Source: CAMLFJ01 sp040902305
Lineage (GTDB): Bacteria > Methylomirabilota > Methylomirabilia > Rokubacteriales > CSP1-6
Length of the DNA: 64,000 nt
Direction of reading: 5' to 3'
Assembly: GCA_040902305.1 (NCBI GenBank)
Contig: JBBDXN010000099.1
Location: forward strand, 42,143-106,142
Shown here: positions 1-8,569 of the stretch, piece after piece
Layout: each line of letters opens with the position of its first letter
Position numbering within the stretch: the first letter of the stretch is position 1
Notes under the pieces: generated by a model
Told to the model about the DNA's origin: nothing
The model's database searches: none
Seen by the model: only the letters and a program-made list of their open reading frames with translations
Made by a program: the position numbers and the translations under genes

Positions 1-2259
1 CGGAGCTGGGCCTCGACGGTGATCGCCGCGGTGGCCATCCCCGCATCGGTCATCACGACGTTCGCGATGATGCGCTTCCTGGAGTTCACGCTCAACAGCG
101 TCACGATGCTCGCGCTGGTCCTGATGGTGGGCGTGGTCATCGACGACGCCATCGTCGTCCTCGAGAACATCTTCCGGTTCATAGATGAGAAGAAGATGCG
201 GCCGTTCGAGGCGGCGCGGGCCGCGACCGCCGACATTGGGCTGGCGGTCATGGCCACGACGCTGTCGCTCGTCGTGATCTTCGTGCCGGTGTCCTTCATG
301 TCGAGCATCTCCGGCCGCTTCCTCTACCAGTTCGGCCTGACCGCGGGGGTGGCGGTCATGGTCAGCCTCCTCGTGTCCTTCACGCTCACGCCGATGATGA
401 GCGCGCGCCTGCTGCGTCCGGAGGGCGCGCCGTCCGGCCCCGCCCACGAGGCGCGGTCGCGGGCCGGGTTCTACCGCCGGCTCGACCACGGGTACATGAC
501 CGCCCTCGCCTTCGCCATGCGGCATCGGCTCGCGATCAGCCTGGTCGCGCTCGCCGTGATGATCTCGATGGTGCCGCTGTACCGGGTCCTCGGGAAGGAC
601 TACCTCCCGACCGGGGTGGACGAGGGCGAGTTCGAGGTGCGGCTGACCGCGCCACAGGGCATCAGCCTCCCCGCCATGGACACCCTGGTGCGCGAGATCG
701 AGGGCCAGATCCGGCAGGTGGCCGGGGTGCACCTCGTGCTGGCCACCAGCGGCGGCTCCTTCCTGGGATCCGTCAACGAGGCGCGCATGTACGTGGGCCT
801 CGCGCCGCACGAGCAGCGCGTGTTCTCGATCGGGCGCCTCGCGCGGGGCCTTCTGGGCGGGGATCCCGGGGCGGCCTTCCGGGGCAACCGCTCCCAGCAG
901 GAGGTCATGCAGGACGTGCGGCGGCGGCTCCGCGGGATCGGCGGCCCCGACGTACGCACCCAGGTGCGGAACCCCGCGGGCTTCCGGTTCGTGGGGGGCT
1001 TCATCGACATCGACTTCGTGCTCCGGGGCCCGGATCTCGACGCGCTGGCCGCGTACACCGAGCGTCTCCGCCAGCGCTCCGACGATCTGGGCCTCATCGA
1101 CGCCGACACCACGCTCAAGCTCGACAAGCCCGAGCTGCGCGTCCGGATCGACCGGGAGCGCGCCGCCGACCTGGGCGTGGACACCGCCGACATCGCCACC
1201 GCGCTGCGGGTGATGGTGGGCGGTGACGAGGAGGTGACCCGGTTCTACGACGCCCGCGCGAACTACGAGTATGACGTCCAGCTCCGCCTGCGGGAGGAGG
1301 ACCGTAACGACCCCGGCGTGATCGGCCTCCTGTGGGTGCCCCGGGCCGGCGGCGGCATCGCGCGGCTTGACAACCTGGTCACGATGACGTCGGGCTGGGG
1401 CGCCTCGCGCATCGACCGCCTGGACCGCGCCCGGGAGGCGCGGCTGCGAGCCAACGTCGCGCCGGGCTACGCGCTGGCCGACCGGGTGGAGGCTCTCCGC
1501 GAGGAGGTCGTGCGCATGGACCTGCCGCCGGGCTACGACACGGTGATCGCGGGCCGGGCGCGGGAGCTGGAGCTGACCTTCGTGGAGATGGGGCTGGCCT
1601 TCGCCCTGTCGATCGTCTTCATGTACATGATCCTCGCCGCGCAGTTCGAGAGCCTGGTGCACCCGTTCACGATCCTGCTCTCGCTGCCCCTGTGCGTGCC
1701 GTTCGCCCTCCTGTCGCTCTGGCTCACCGGCAACACCCTGAACCTCTACTCCGCCCTCGGGATCCTCGTCCTCTTCGGCGTGGTCAAGAAGAACGCGATC
1801 CTCCAGATCGACCACATGAACACGCTGCGGGCGGGCGGCATGGAGCGGCTCCCCGCGATCCTCCAGGGCAACCGGGACCGGCTTCGACCGATCCTCATGA
1901 CGACGCTCACCTTCGTGGCCGGCATGGTCCCGCTCGCCGTCGGCACCGGTCCCGGAGCCGAGGAGCGCCGCGTGATCGCGGTGGTCATCATCGGGGGTCA
2001 GACGCTGTCGCTGGTGCTGACGCTCCTGGCGACCCCGGTCGCGTACTCGCTGCTGGACGACCTGGCCGCGCGGCTCCGCATCGGCCGTCCGGCCGCCGGC
2101 CCGCGCGGCAGCGTGGGGCGGGTGCTCCGGGCCCTGGGACTCGTCCGCGACGGCTGGAGGGCGCCGGATCCGGAGCCCCAGTCCGCCGAGACCCACGCCC
2201 ACGGCGAGCCTCGCCAGGTGGGGACCACCCCGCCGCCGCGCCCCGCGGAGAGGATGTAG
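1..2259 (+). CDS. RND-family efflux pump inner-membrane subunit, 5' truncated by window edge
   Basis: About 752 C-terminal residues of a HAE1/AcrB-type RND transporter; the frame is open from base 1, so the usual first ~290 residues lie outside. The proton-relay helix with GVVIDDAIVVLEN (paired Asp) is near the start, and the second relay helix carries LFGVVKKNAIL (conserved Lys) late in the protein. The large periplasmic porter loop lies between, and the C-terminal helices include a TFVAGMVPLAVGTGPG segment. By family knowledge it exports drugs, metals or lipids by proton antiport with a membrane-fusion partner and an outer-membrane channel, which would be upstream and unseen. The proline-rich cytoplasmic tail ends at a TAG that belongs to the repeat element starting at 2257. 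The family call is firm; the substrate is unknown. Confidence 0.95.
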   Translation, partial: RSWASTVIAAVAIPASVITTFAMMRFLEFTLNSVTMLALVLMVGVVIDDAIVVLENIFRFIDEKKMRPFEAARAATADIGLAVMATTLSLVVIFVPVSFMSSISGRFLYQFGLTAGVAVMVSLLVSFTLTPMMSARLLRPEGAPSGPAHEARSRAGFYRRLDHGYMTALAFAMRHRLAISLVALAVMISMVPLYRVLGKDYLPTGVDEGEFEVRLTAPQGISLPAMDTLVREIEGQIRQVAGVHLVLATSGGSFLGSVNEARMYVGLAPHEQRVFSIGRLARGLLGGDPGAAFRGNRSQQEVMQDVRRRLRGIGGPDVRTQVRNPAGFRFVGGFIDIDFVLRGPDLDALAAYTERLRQRSDDLGLIDADTTLKLDKPELRVRIDRERAADLGVDTADIATALRVMVGGDEEVTRFYDARANYEYDVQLRLREEDRNDPGVIGLLWVPRAGGGIARLDNLVTMTSGWGASRIDRLDRAREARLRANVAPGYALADRVEALREEVVRMDLPPGYDTVIAGRARELELTFVEMGLAFALSIVFMYMILAAQFESLVHPFTILLSLPLCVPFALLSLWLTGNTLNLYSALGILVLFGVVKKNAILQIDHMNTLRAGGMERLPAILQGNRDRLRPILMTTLTFVAGMVPLAVGTGPGAEERRVIAVVIIGGQTLSLVLTLLATPVAYSLLDDLAARLRIGRPAAGPRGSVGRVLRALGLVRDGWRAPDPEPQSAETHAHGEPRQVGTTPPPRPAERM

Positions 2260-2397
2260 CCCGCGCTATTCACGAAGCCCCTGTCGGCAGGGAGGCCGCC
2301 CCCTCACCCTGCTCTCCCCCCCCCGGGTGGGGGGTGTGGGTCTGGGGGTGGGGGCGGGCCGGACGCGGGACCTGCATTCGTGAATAGCGCCGGCTAG
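2257..2397. repeat. CTAG-bounded MITE-like element, family A, copy 1
   Basis: A 141-bp element with 20-bp terminal inverted repeats, one mismatch (TAGCCCGCGCTATTCACGAA at 2257-2276, its inverse at 2377-2396), and a GC-rich interior. The outer TAG at 2257-2259 is the stop codon of the RND gene. It lies between convergent genes, so it could also act as a bidirectional terminator. Related copies are near 4.6, 16.0, 24.7 and 50.2 kb, with a degenerate end at 5.5 kb. Confidence 0.8.
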
Positions 2398-2416
2398 GGG
2401 TTCGCGCGGTGGTGGG

Positions 2417-3325
2417 TCACCACTGCGGGCGCGGCAACTGGAGCTGGTTCCCCCAGTAGCGGTCGTACGATTCGGGGATGAAGCGGTTGGTGCCGGCACC
2501 GGGCGACCAGGTCATCTCCCCGAAGATGGTGCGGCCCTCGACGCTGTAGAGGTCGACCCGGACGAAGGGCCAGCCGCGAGCCAGGCTGCGGGCGGCGGCT
2601 ACCATCTCATCGAAGTTGCTCGGCTGCGGGATGCCTCGCCCGCTGGGAGGCCGGTTCACGACGAACGGCAGGGTCTGCCACTGCAGGTCGAAGAGGTCGA
2701 CGCCCAGCCGCCCGGCCCGATCCGTCTCGACGCCGAGGAAGCCCGGCTCGCCCCCGAAGCAGTAGAAGGAATAGTCGGTCGGGCTGCTCCACACGGGGTC
2801 CGTCAGGAGCCGCTCGCAGATGATGTGCGGGGTGATGTCCTTGTAGACCCACTCCCGCATGCTCCAGTAGTGACTGCGGCGCATCCACGCGGCGAGCTGC
2901 CGCCTGGTCGCCTCGACGTCGAGCGTGGACTTGTCCGGGCAGAAGAGGTTCATCCGCCAGCCCCAGTTGACCTTGAGGACGAACGCGTCCGCGAGGCGCG
3001 CGAAGTCGATGTCGGCAACGCGATCCCAGACGCCGTAGAGATCGTTCAGGACGTGCGGCCCCACCCGCTCGGCGACGTAGCGTCGCACCGCGTACTTGTC
3101 GGCCAGCTGCGTCATGAGCGGGGGCCGGTAGTAGAGCATGAGCCAGTAGAGCTTCTCGGTGAACGTCTGCGGGTTCCGGAGATTCAACCGCCGGCCGAAC
3201 GTGCGCTTGAAGCGGCGAGCCAGGACGACGCGGTCGGGGACGGAATCGAAGAGAACGCGCCGCCCACGGTGCGCCAGTCCCCGGACGAGCCAGGCGAGCG
3301 TATTCTTCATCCCCGTCGTTCGCAT
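2417..3325 (-). CDS. TupA-like ATP-grasp protein (polysaccharide/teichuronopeptide-type ligase family)
   Basis: 302 aa. The N-terminal FTEKLYWLMLYYRPPL segment followed by a cationic KYAVRRYVAERVG stretch, the central KVNWGWRMNLF, and a C-terminal FGEMTWSPGAGTNRFIPESYD with acidic metal-binding residues fit the TupA-like ATP-grasp family. Members are usually found among polysaccharide genes and are thought to ligate amino acids onto glycans, but the substrate here is not known. It is a single gene between a repeat element and the divergent alcohol dehydrogenase (93 bp away). The start ATG at 3325 gives the usual family length. Confidence 0.8.
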   Translation of the reverse strand: MRTTGMKNTLAWLVRGLAHRGRRVLFDSVPDRVVLARRFKRTFGRRLNLRNPQTFTEKLYWLMLYYRPPLMTQLADKYAVRRYVAERVGPHVLNDLYGVWDRVADIDFARLADAFVLKVNWGWRMNLFCPDKSTLDVEATRRQLAAWMRRSHYWSMREWVYKDITPHIICERLLTDPVWSSPTDYSFYCFGGEPGFLGVETDRAGRLGVDLFDLQWQTLPFVVNRPPSGRGIPQPSNFDEMVAAARSLARGWPFVRVDLYSVEGRTIFGEMTWSPGAGTNRFIPESYDRYWGNQLQLPRPQW

Positions 3326-3418
3326 TGTGGCACGGGCGCCCGCCGGCGCACCACGCCGGTGCCGCGCGGGACCGCGGCCGCGCTATACTCGGCCGACGCA
3401 GGACAAGGAGGCCGTCCC

Positions 3419-4516
3419 ATGGAGATCAAGGCTGCCGTCTGCCGCGCGACGCATGTGCCGGTGGGCATCGAATCCATCGACATCGATCGGCCGCTCGGCC
3501 GCGAGGTCCTGGTCCGCACCGTCGCGACGGGCGTCTGCCACAGCGACCTGCACGTGGTGGACGGGGACGGCCGTTTCGCCCTCGATCGCGGGATCGTGCT
3601 CGGGCACGAGGGGGCGGGCATCGTCGAGGCGGTCGGCGATCAGGTGACGGCGCTCCGTCCCGGCGACCACGTGGTGGCGTGTCTCTCCGGTTTCTGCGGA
3701 AGCTGCGCCCAGTGCCTCAGCGGTCACCCCAACGTCTGCGTCGGGGGGGCGGTGGCGCGCGGCGAGTCGGCGCCGCCGCGGCTATCGAAGAAGGGGCAGG
3801 GCATCCCGTCGTTCGCCGGCATCGGCAGCTATGCCGAGCGCATGCTGCTGCACGAGAACTCCGTGGTGAAGATCGACGACGACCTGCCGCTGGATCGCGC
3901 CGCCCTCGTGGGCTGCGGCGTGCTCACCGGAGTCGGGGCGGCGCTCCGGAGCGCGGGACTCGAGGCCGGGCAGACCGTGGCGGTCTTCGGCTGTGGCGGG
4001 GTGGGCCTGTCGATCGTGCAGGGGGCGCGCATCGGCGGGGCCCGGCGGATCATCGCGCTCGACCGGTTCGACAGCAAGCTCGAGATGGCCCGGCGCGTCG
4101 GCGCGACACACGTGGTCAACACGTCGAACGATGACCCCGTCGAGGCGGTGCGCGCGCTCACCGGCGGCGCCGGCGTCGACCACGCGTTCGAGGCCGTCGG
4201 CAACACGACCCTCGTGCGCCAGGCCATCGAGAGCCTGGCCATCCGCGGCACCGCCACCATCGTCGGCGTGCTGCCGCCCGACGCGACGATCGAGTTCCCG
4301 TGGATGGCCATCCGCCCCGAGTGTCGCGTGCAGACCTCGCGCATGGGCGGCAACCGCTTCCGCATCGACATTCCGCGGTACCTCGACTTCTATCGCCAGG
4401 GCCGCCTTCTGCTCGACGAGATGGTGACCCGCCGGGGCCACCTCGACGACATCAACGAGGCCTTCCGAGCGATGAAGGCGGGCGAGGTCGCGCGCACCGT
4501 CTTGACCTTCGACTGA
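3419..4516 (+). CDS. Zinc-dependent alcohol dehydrogenase (class III-like MDR family)
   Basis: 365 aa. Catalytic zinc motif GVCHSDLHVVDGD (Cys ~38) and GHEGAGIVEAVGDQV; structural-zinc loop GFCGSCAQCLSGHPNVC with four Cys; Rossmann glycine motif FGCGGVGLSIVQGA. This is the medium-chain NAD(P)-dependent alcohol/formaldehyde dehydrogenase architecture and resembles the NDMA-dependent or class III branch. A strong Shine-Dalgarno AAGGAGG at 3405-3411 sits 7 nt before ATG 3419, which decides this start over the long upstream extension. It is a single-gene unit followed by a family A repeat. The specific alcohol is unknown. Confidence 0.93.
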   Translation: MEIKAAVCRATHVPVGIESIDIDRPLGREVLVRTVATGVCHSDLHVVDGDGRFALDRGIVLGHEGAGIVEAVGDQVTALRPGDHVVACLSGFCGSCAQCLSGHPNVCVGGAVARGESAPPRLSKKGQGIPSFAGIGSYAERMLLHENSVVKIDDDLPLDRAALVGCGVLTGVGAALRSAGLEAGQTVAVFGCGGVGLSIVQGARIGGARRIIALDRFDSKLEMARRVGATHVVNTSNDDPVEAVRALTGGAGVDHAFEAVGNTTLVRQAIESLAIRGTATIVGVLPPDATIEFPWMAIRPECRVQTSRMGGNRFRIDIPRYLDFYRQGRLLLDEMVTRRGHLDDINEAFRAMKAGEVARTVLTFD

Positions 4517-4544
4517 GCGCGCCCATGCGCACCGACAAGCCCGG

Positions 4545-4660
4545 CACCCCGACCCTCTCCCTCGCCGAGGGAGAGGGGGCCGTTTCGATCCCCTCGCCCC
4601 CGGAGGGGGAGAGGGGGCGGGCCGGACGCGGGACCCGCATTCGTGAATAGTCCGGACTAG
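4545..4660. repeat. MITE-like element, family A, copy 2 (one end intact)
   Basis: The right end (ATTCGTGAATAG followed by CTAG at 4657-4660) is intact. The interior from about 4545 is nearly identical, inverted, to the element at 24.7 kb for about 100 bp, including a self-complementary CCTCTCCC/GGGAGAGG segment. The left terminal repeat is degraded. It lies between the convergent alcohol dehydrogenase and isochorismatase-like genes. Confidence 0.75.
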
Positions 4661-4683
4661 GATCTCGTGCGAGTGACACCGCC

Positions 4684-5394
4684 TCATGGGTCGAGGAGAG
4701 CGAGCACCTCGTCGGTCCTCCGCACGCGGCCGAATGGGCCCTGGAACGAGAGGAGGGTGGCCTCGTGGATCTCCGGCGAGAACGCAGCGCACCCGTCGTC
4801 GAGCAACACCACCTCGTAGCCGCGATCGGCGGCGTCTCGCGCGGTGGTCTCCACGCAGACGTTCGTCACGACGCCTCCCACGATGAGGGACGTGATGCCC
4901 AGCGAGCGCAGGGCGTGATCGAGTCCCGTCGAGTTGAACGTGCCGTACGTCGTCTTGTTCACGACGAGCTCGCCCGGTCGCGGCTCGAGGCTCGCGACGA
5001 TGCGAGCCCAGGCGTCGCCCCGCGGGGGAATGGCGGCGTCACCCACCGCCGCGCGGGTGGCGGCGTTGCGCTGCTGGAAGATGGGCATCAGGTCGCTGCC
5101 ATCGGGCAGCTCCGAGGCCACGGTGGTGTAGACGGTGCGCAGCCCATGGGCACGGAAGAAGTCGAGCAGCCGCCGGAGTGACGGCTCGACGACACCCCGG
5201 CCCCGCTCGTGGAAGTGGCTCAGCACGCCCGGGACGATGGCGTCGTAGGCTCGCGAGAACGGCGAGGCTGGGTTCACGAAGTACTCCTGCATGTCGATGA
5301 TCACGAGCGCGGTGGTGCGGGGATCGAGCGCCAGGGGGCCCGCATTGCGGTGGCGTTGAAGGGCCGTGTATTTGTCGTGCGCGGTGCTCACCAT
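4684..5394 (-). CDS. Isochorismatase-like cysteine hydrolase
   Basis: 236 aa. The family's catalytic triad is visible: Asp in ALVIIDMQEYF (~33), Lys in ELVVNKTTYGTF (~145) and Cys in VGGVVTNVCVETTARDAADRG (~180). Members are amidohydrolases (nicotinamidase, N-carbamoylsarcosine or biuret hydrolase type) or true isochorismatases. Near the MetE-like and acyl-CoA ligase genes, an N-containing catabolic substrate is more plausible than siderophore synthesis, but this is inference. The start ATG 5394 is preceded by GAGG-like sequence. Confidence 0.88.
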   Translation of the reverse strand: MVSTAHDKYTALQRHRNAGPLALDPRTTALVIIDMQEYFVNPASPFSRAYDAIVPGVLSHFHERGRGVVEPSLRRLLDFFRAHGLRTVYTTVASELPDGSDLMPIFQQRNAATRAAVGDAAIPPRGDAWARIVASLEPRPGELVVNKTTYGTFNSTGLDHALRSLGITSLIVGGVVTNVCVETTARDAADRGYEVVLLDDGCAAFSPEIHEATLLSFQGPFGRVRRTDEVLALLDP

Positions 5395-5474
5395 CGCCCT
5401 CCTCGGCCGGCGTGTCCACCGGCGGTTGACTCGGCCGGCGCGCCATGCGCCATGGCGGGGACAAGGGAGTTCTC

Positions 5475-5499
5475 CATTCGTGGATCAGCGCTGCCGCTA
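5475..5499. repeat. Degenerate end of a family A repeat
   Basis: ATTCGTGGATCAGCGCTGCC followed by GCTA resembles the ATTCGTGAATAGCGC...CTA ends of the other copies with several changes and a small insertion. As in other copies, its terminal CTA supplies the stop (TAG on the minus strand, 5497-5499) of the adjacent gene. No partner end was found. Confidence 0.35.
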
Positions 5500-6639
5500 C
5501 CAGAGCTCGCCCGAGGCCAGGCGCGCGCCCTCGGACAGGCTCGCCAGCTTCGCCCAGACGATGTCGGGGTCCACCGCGGCCTGGCCGACCCAGGTGCCGA
5601 AACCGCAATCGGTCCCGGCGATGACGTTCTCGCGACCGACCAGCCGCGCGTAGCGGCCGATCCGCTCGGCGACCAGCTCGGGGTGCTCGATGAAGTTGGT
5701 CGTCGAGTCGAGCACCCCGGGGATGATGAGCTTGTCCGGGGGGAGTTTCACGCGCTCGAAGACCCGCCACTCGTGCGCGTGCCGGGGGTTGGCGGCCTCG
5801 AAGGAGACGCCCTGGGGACGGGCCGCGAAGACGAGGTCGAGGATGTCGGCGAGCGGTACGTCGTAGTGATGCGGCCCCTCGTAGTTGCCCCAGCAGAGGT
5901 GGATACGGAGCTGCTCGGGCGGGATGTTGGCCACCGCGTGATCGAGCGCGGCAAGATGCAGGCGGGCCATCGTCCGGAACTCCTCGAGGCCGAGGCCGGC
6001 GAACTGGATGTGCCGGCCCATGGCGAGGTCCGGACAGTCCAGCTGGAGGATGAAGCCGGCCCGGGCCACCGTCTCGTACTCGTGCCGCATCGCGTCCGCG
6101 ATGGCCAAGAGGTAGGCCTCGTGGCTGCCGTAGTGGTCGTTTCGGAAAAAGAGGGAGATCACGCCGGGGGAGGCCGCGCTCATGAACACGTCCTTGACCT
6201 CGACCGGCCCGAGGGCCGTCTTCAGATTGTCCACATCGACCTGGGCCGCCGCCGGGTCGCGCAGGCTGATCGGGCCGGTACAGGCCGGTGTTTTCCGGCG
6301 CGACCGGCCCGGATCGCCGAACACCCGCTTGGCCATCTCCGGGAAGTCCACCAGGTCGCGGTACTGGAGCGGCTGGCTCGTGCCGCCGAATCCGTTCAGC
6401 CGGTCCTTGATGTAGGTGGCGTAGCTCGGCTTGCTCAGCTCCCCGTCGCTGACGACGGTGATGCCGGCGTCGGTCTGCTTGCGGACGACCTCCGCCACCG
6501 CGGTGCGAATGCGCGCGGCCAGCGCGGGCCCGTCGACCGGCACCCCTTCTTCCCGCGCGAACATCATGCGGATCAGGTCGGCCGGGCGGGGGAGGCTGCC
6601 GGTGTGGGTGGTCAGGACGCGGTCGACGCTGCGTTTCAT
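5497..6639 (-). CDS. Cobalamin-independent methionine synthase (MetE C-terminal)-like protein
   Basis: 380 aa, matching only the C-terminal catalytic domain of MetE, as is common for archaeal-type and catabolic members. N-terminal TTHTGSLPRP is the family signature. Zinc ligands are plausible at IHLCWGNYEGPHHYD (His and Cys) and near the end at AGTDCGFGTW (Cys). Such stand-alone proteins transfer methyl groups from corrinoid or folate donors to a thiol, or act on xenobiotic thioethers; the substrate cannot be told from sequence. A GGAGGACTTGACCG stretch precedes ATG 6639, supporting the start. Confidence 0.85.
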   Translation of the reverse strand: MKRSVDRVLTTHTGSLPRPADLIRMMFAREEGVPVDGPALAARIRTAVAEVVRKQTDAGITVVSDGELSKPSYATYIKDRLNGFGGTSQPLQYRDLVDFPEMAKRVFGDPGRSRRKTPACTGPISLRDPAAAQVDVDNLKTALGPVEVKDVFMSAASPGVISLFFRNDHYGSHEAYLLAIADAMRHEYETVARAGFILQLDCPDLAMGRHIQFAGLGLEEFRTMARLHLAALDHAVANIPPEQLRIHLCWGNYEGPHHYDVPLADILDLVFAARPQGVSFEAANPRHAHEWRVFERVKLPPDKLIIPGVLDSTTNFIEHPELVAERIGRYARLVGRENVIAGTDCGFGTWVGQAAVDPDIVWAKLASLSEGARLASGELW

Positions 6640-6714
6640 CGGTCAAGTCCTCCGGAGCGGCATCTTACCTCAGCTCCCGCGGCCGAGGGGTTCTCGCCCC
6701 GGCGCGGCTTCGCC

Positions 6715-6744
6715 TCAGGAGGTTCGCATCTCGTAGATCGTCAT
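6715..6744 (-). pseudogene. Possible remnant of a NIPSNAP gene start (9 codons)
   Basis: A strong AGGAGG lies before ATG 6744, which opens a nine-codon frame MTIYEMRTS ending in TGA. The peptide resembles the conserved N-terminus of NIPSNAP proteins (MIYEMRTYT), often found beside acyl-CoA ligases in this type of genome. It may be the stub of a deleted gene or a chance leader ORF. Confidence 0.3.
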
Positions 6745-6790
6745 GGGATCCTCCTGGGCGGTGGGTGGGGCATGGCTCGCGCAGCCGCGC

Positions 6791-8410
6791 TCAGCCGAGC
6801 AGGCGGCGGGCCTCGGCGCGCAGCTCGATCTTGCGGATCTTGCCGCTCGACGTCATCGGGTACGCGTCCACGAAGAACACGTGCTTCGGGATCTTGAAGC
6901 TCGCGAGGCGGCCCTGCATGCGCCGGAGCAGCGCGTCGGCCGGGACGTGGTGGCCCGGCTCCGGGATCACGAACGCCACCGGCACCTCGGCCAGGCGCGG
7001 ATCGGGGTAGGCGACCACCGCCGCGTCGCGCACCTCGGGCATGTTGCGCAGGTAGGCCTCGACCTCGGCGGGCGAGACGTTCTCGCCGCCGACCTTGAGC
7101 ATGTCCTTGTAGCGGCCCATGAACACCAGGCAGCCGTCGCTCCGGGTGACGGCCATGTCCCCGGTGTGCATCCACCCCTCCGCGTCGATGGCGGCGGCGG
7201 TGGCCTCGGGCTTGTCCCAGTAGCCGTCCATCACGGTGTAGCCCCGCACGAGTAGCTCGCCGGCCACGCCGGGCGGCTGCTCGGCCCCGGTCTCGGGGTC
7301 GACCACCCGGCACTCGCAGTCGATCATGGGGAAACCGGAGGCGTGTACGCGCTGCTCGTGCGTCGAGGACGCGGTGTCGCAGGAGACGAAGGCCCACGTC
7401 TCGCTCATGCCCCAGCCGCTGACGGTCGGGCCGAAGACGTCCTGCACCTTGGCGGCGATCGGCACCGTGCTCTCGACGCCGGAGGGCAGGGTGCCGAGGC
7501 GCATGACGATCCGGCGCGGCTTGCGCGCGTGCGCGTTCAGCAGGTCGAGCCAGTGGGCCTCGAAGCCATGGAGCACGGTGGCCTGCTCCTGCTCGGCCAG
7601 ATCGAGGGCGCGCTCGGCGTCGAAGACCTCCATCAGGATCTGCTTGGCGCCGACCAGCACCGCGCCCATGGCGATCTCGGAATAGCCATAGATGTGGAAG
7701 AGCGGGAGGTAGCTCATGTGGATATCGTGCATCGTCATGCCGAACATCCGCGCCCGCTCGTGGGCATTGCGGATCGGGCGATGCGAGTGCACCGCGCCCT
7801 TGGGGTGGCCGGTGGTGCCGGAGGTATAGCAGATGACCATGCGTCCGTCCGGATCGACGGCGGCCTTGCGTGCCGCGAGCGCCGCCACGCCGACGCCGGC
7901 GGCGGCGGCCATGAACGCCGGCCAGTCCGTGGCGTGATCCAGGCGGGGCTGGCCCAGGACGACCACGCGTCTCAGATCGGGATACCCGTCGATGGCCAGG
8001 GTTCCGTCGCCGCGGCGCGCCGGAGCCGGCATGGTCTCCATCAGCATACCCTGGTAGTCGACGGGGCCCGACCGGTCGAGGGTGATCATGGTCCCGCTGC
8101 GGGACTGGCGGAGCGTGTACGCGACGTCGTCGGTGCGGTAGCGCGTGTTGAGCGGCACGAGGCAGGCCCCGATCCGGGCGACCGCGAACATCACGAACAG
8201 CCACTCGGGGCGGTTCGTCATCCAGAGCGCGACGTTCTCGCCGGGCTCCACGCCGAGCGCCATCAGGGCCCGGGCGACGCGGTCGGTCTCGGCGTTCAGC
8301 TCGGCATAGGTCCACCGCCGGGATCCGAAGACCAGGGCCTCGCGCTGACCCCAGCGCTGAGCCGCCTCGTCCAGGATGCCGCCCAGCGTCCGCTTCCGAT
8401 ACCACTCCAT
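6791..8410 (-). CDS. AMP-forming acyl-CoA synthetase / ligase
   Basis: 539 aa ANL-superfamily enzyme: P-loop MVICYTSGTTGHPKGAVHSH, aromatic motif SGWGMSETWAF, hinge HTGDMAV and GRYKDMLKVGGENVSP, and catalytic Lys near the C-terminus in TSSGKIRKIELR. It activates a carboxylic acid to acyl-AMP and then acyl-CoA in the cytoplasm. ATG 8410 (MEWYRKRTLGG) is chosen over the much longer open frame upstream because family homology begins here. It is divergent from the LLM oxidoreductase at 8570. The acyl substrate is not predictable; the gene neighbourhood suggests aromatic or branched acids. Confidence 0.93.
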   Translation of the reverse strand: MEWYRKRTLGGILDEAAQRWGQREALVFGSRRWTYAELNAETDRVARALMALGVEPGENVALWMTNRPEWLFVMFAVARIGACLVPLNTRYRTDDVAYTLRQSRSGTMITLDRSGPVDYQGMLMETMPAPARRGDGTLAIDGYPDLRRVVVLGQPRLDHATDWPAFMAAAAGVGVAALAARKAAVDPDGRMVICYTSGTTGHPKGAVHSHRPIRNAHERARMFGMTMHDIHMSYLPLFHIYGYSEIAMGAVLVGAKQILMEVFDAERALDLAEQEQATVLHGFEAHWLDLLNAHARKPRRIVMRLGTLPSGVESTVPIAAKVQDVFGPTVSGWGMSETWAFVSCDTASSTHEQRVHASGFPMIDCECRVVDPETGAEQPPGVAGELLVRGYTVMDGYWDKPEATAAAIDAEGWMHTGDMAVTRSDGCLVFMGRYKDMLKVGGENVSPAEVEAYLRNMPEVRDAAVVAYPDPRLAEVPVAFVIPEPGHHVPADALLRRMQGRLASFKIPKHVFFVDAYPMTSSGKIRKIELRAEARRLLG

Positions 8411-8569
8411 CGTGATCCTCCCGTTCGGGCCACGTCGGTGGTTGCGGTGCGGCGTGGCGGGGTGATCCTGCCAGAGACGCTCGGGGGGGTCAAACGTCGG
8501 GCGCGCCTTGCCCCCACGGGGCGGACCCGGTACGATCGCGCCGCAGCACATGCCGGTCGAGGAGAGCGC

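Noticed and set aside
4545..4660. CRISPR-like array from repeated CCTCTCCC / GGGAGAGG blocks
   Set aside because: There are no regular repeat-spacer units and no cas genes; the blocks are the self-complementary interior of the MITE-like element.
6640..6790. Cobalamin or SAM riboswitch upstream of the MetE-like gene
   Set aside because: No B12-box or SAM core-like motif is visible and the space between genes is short.
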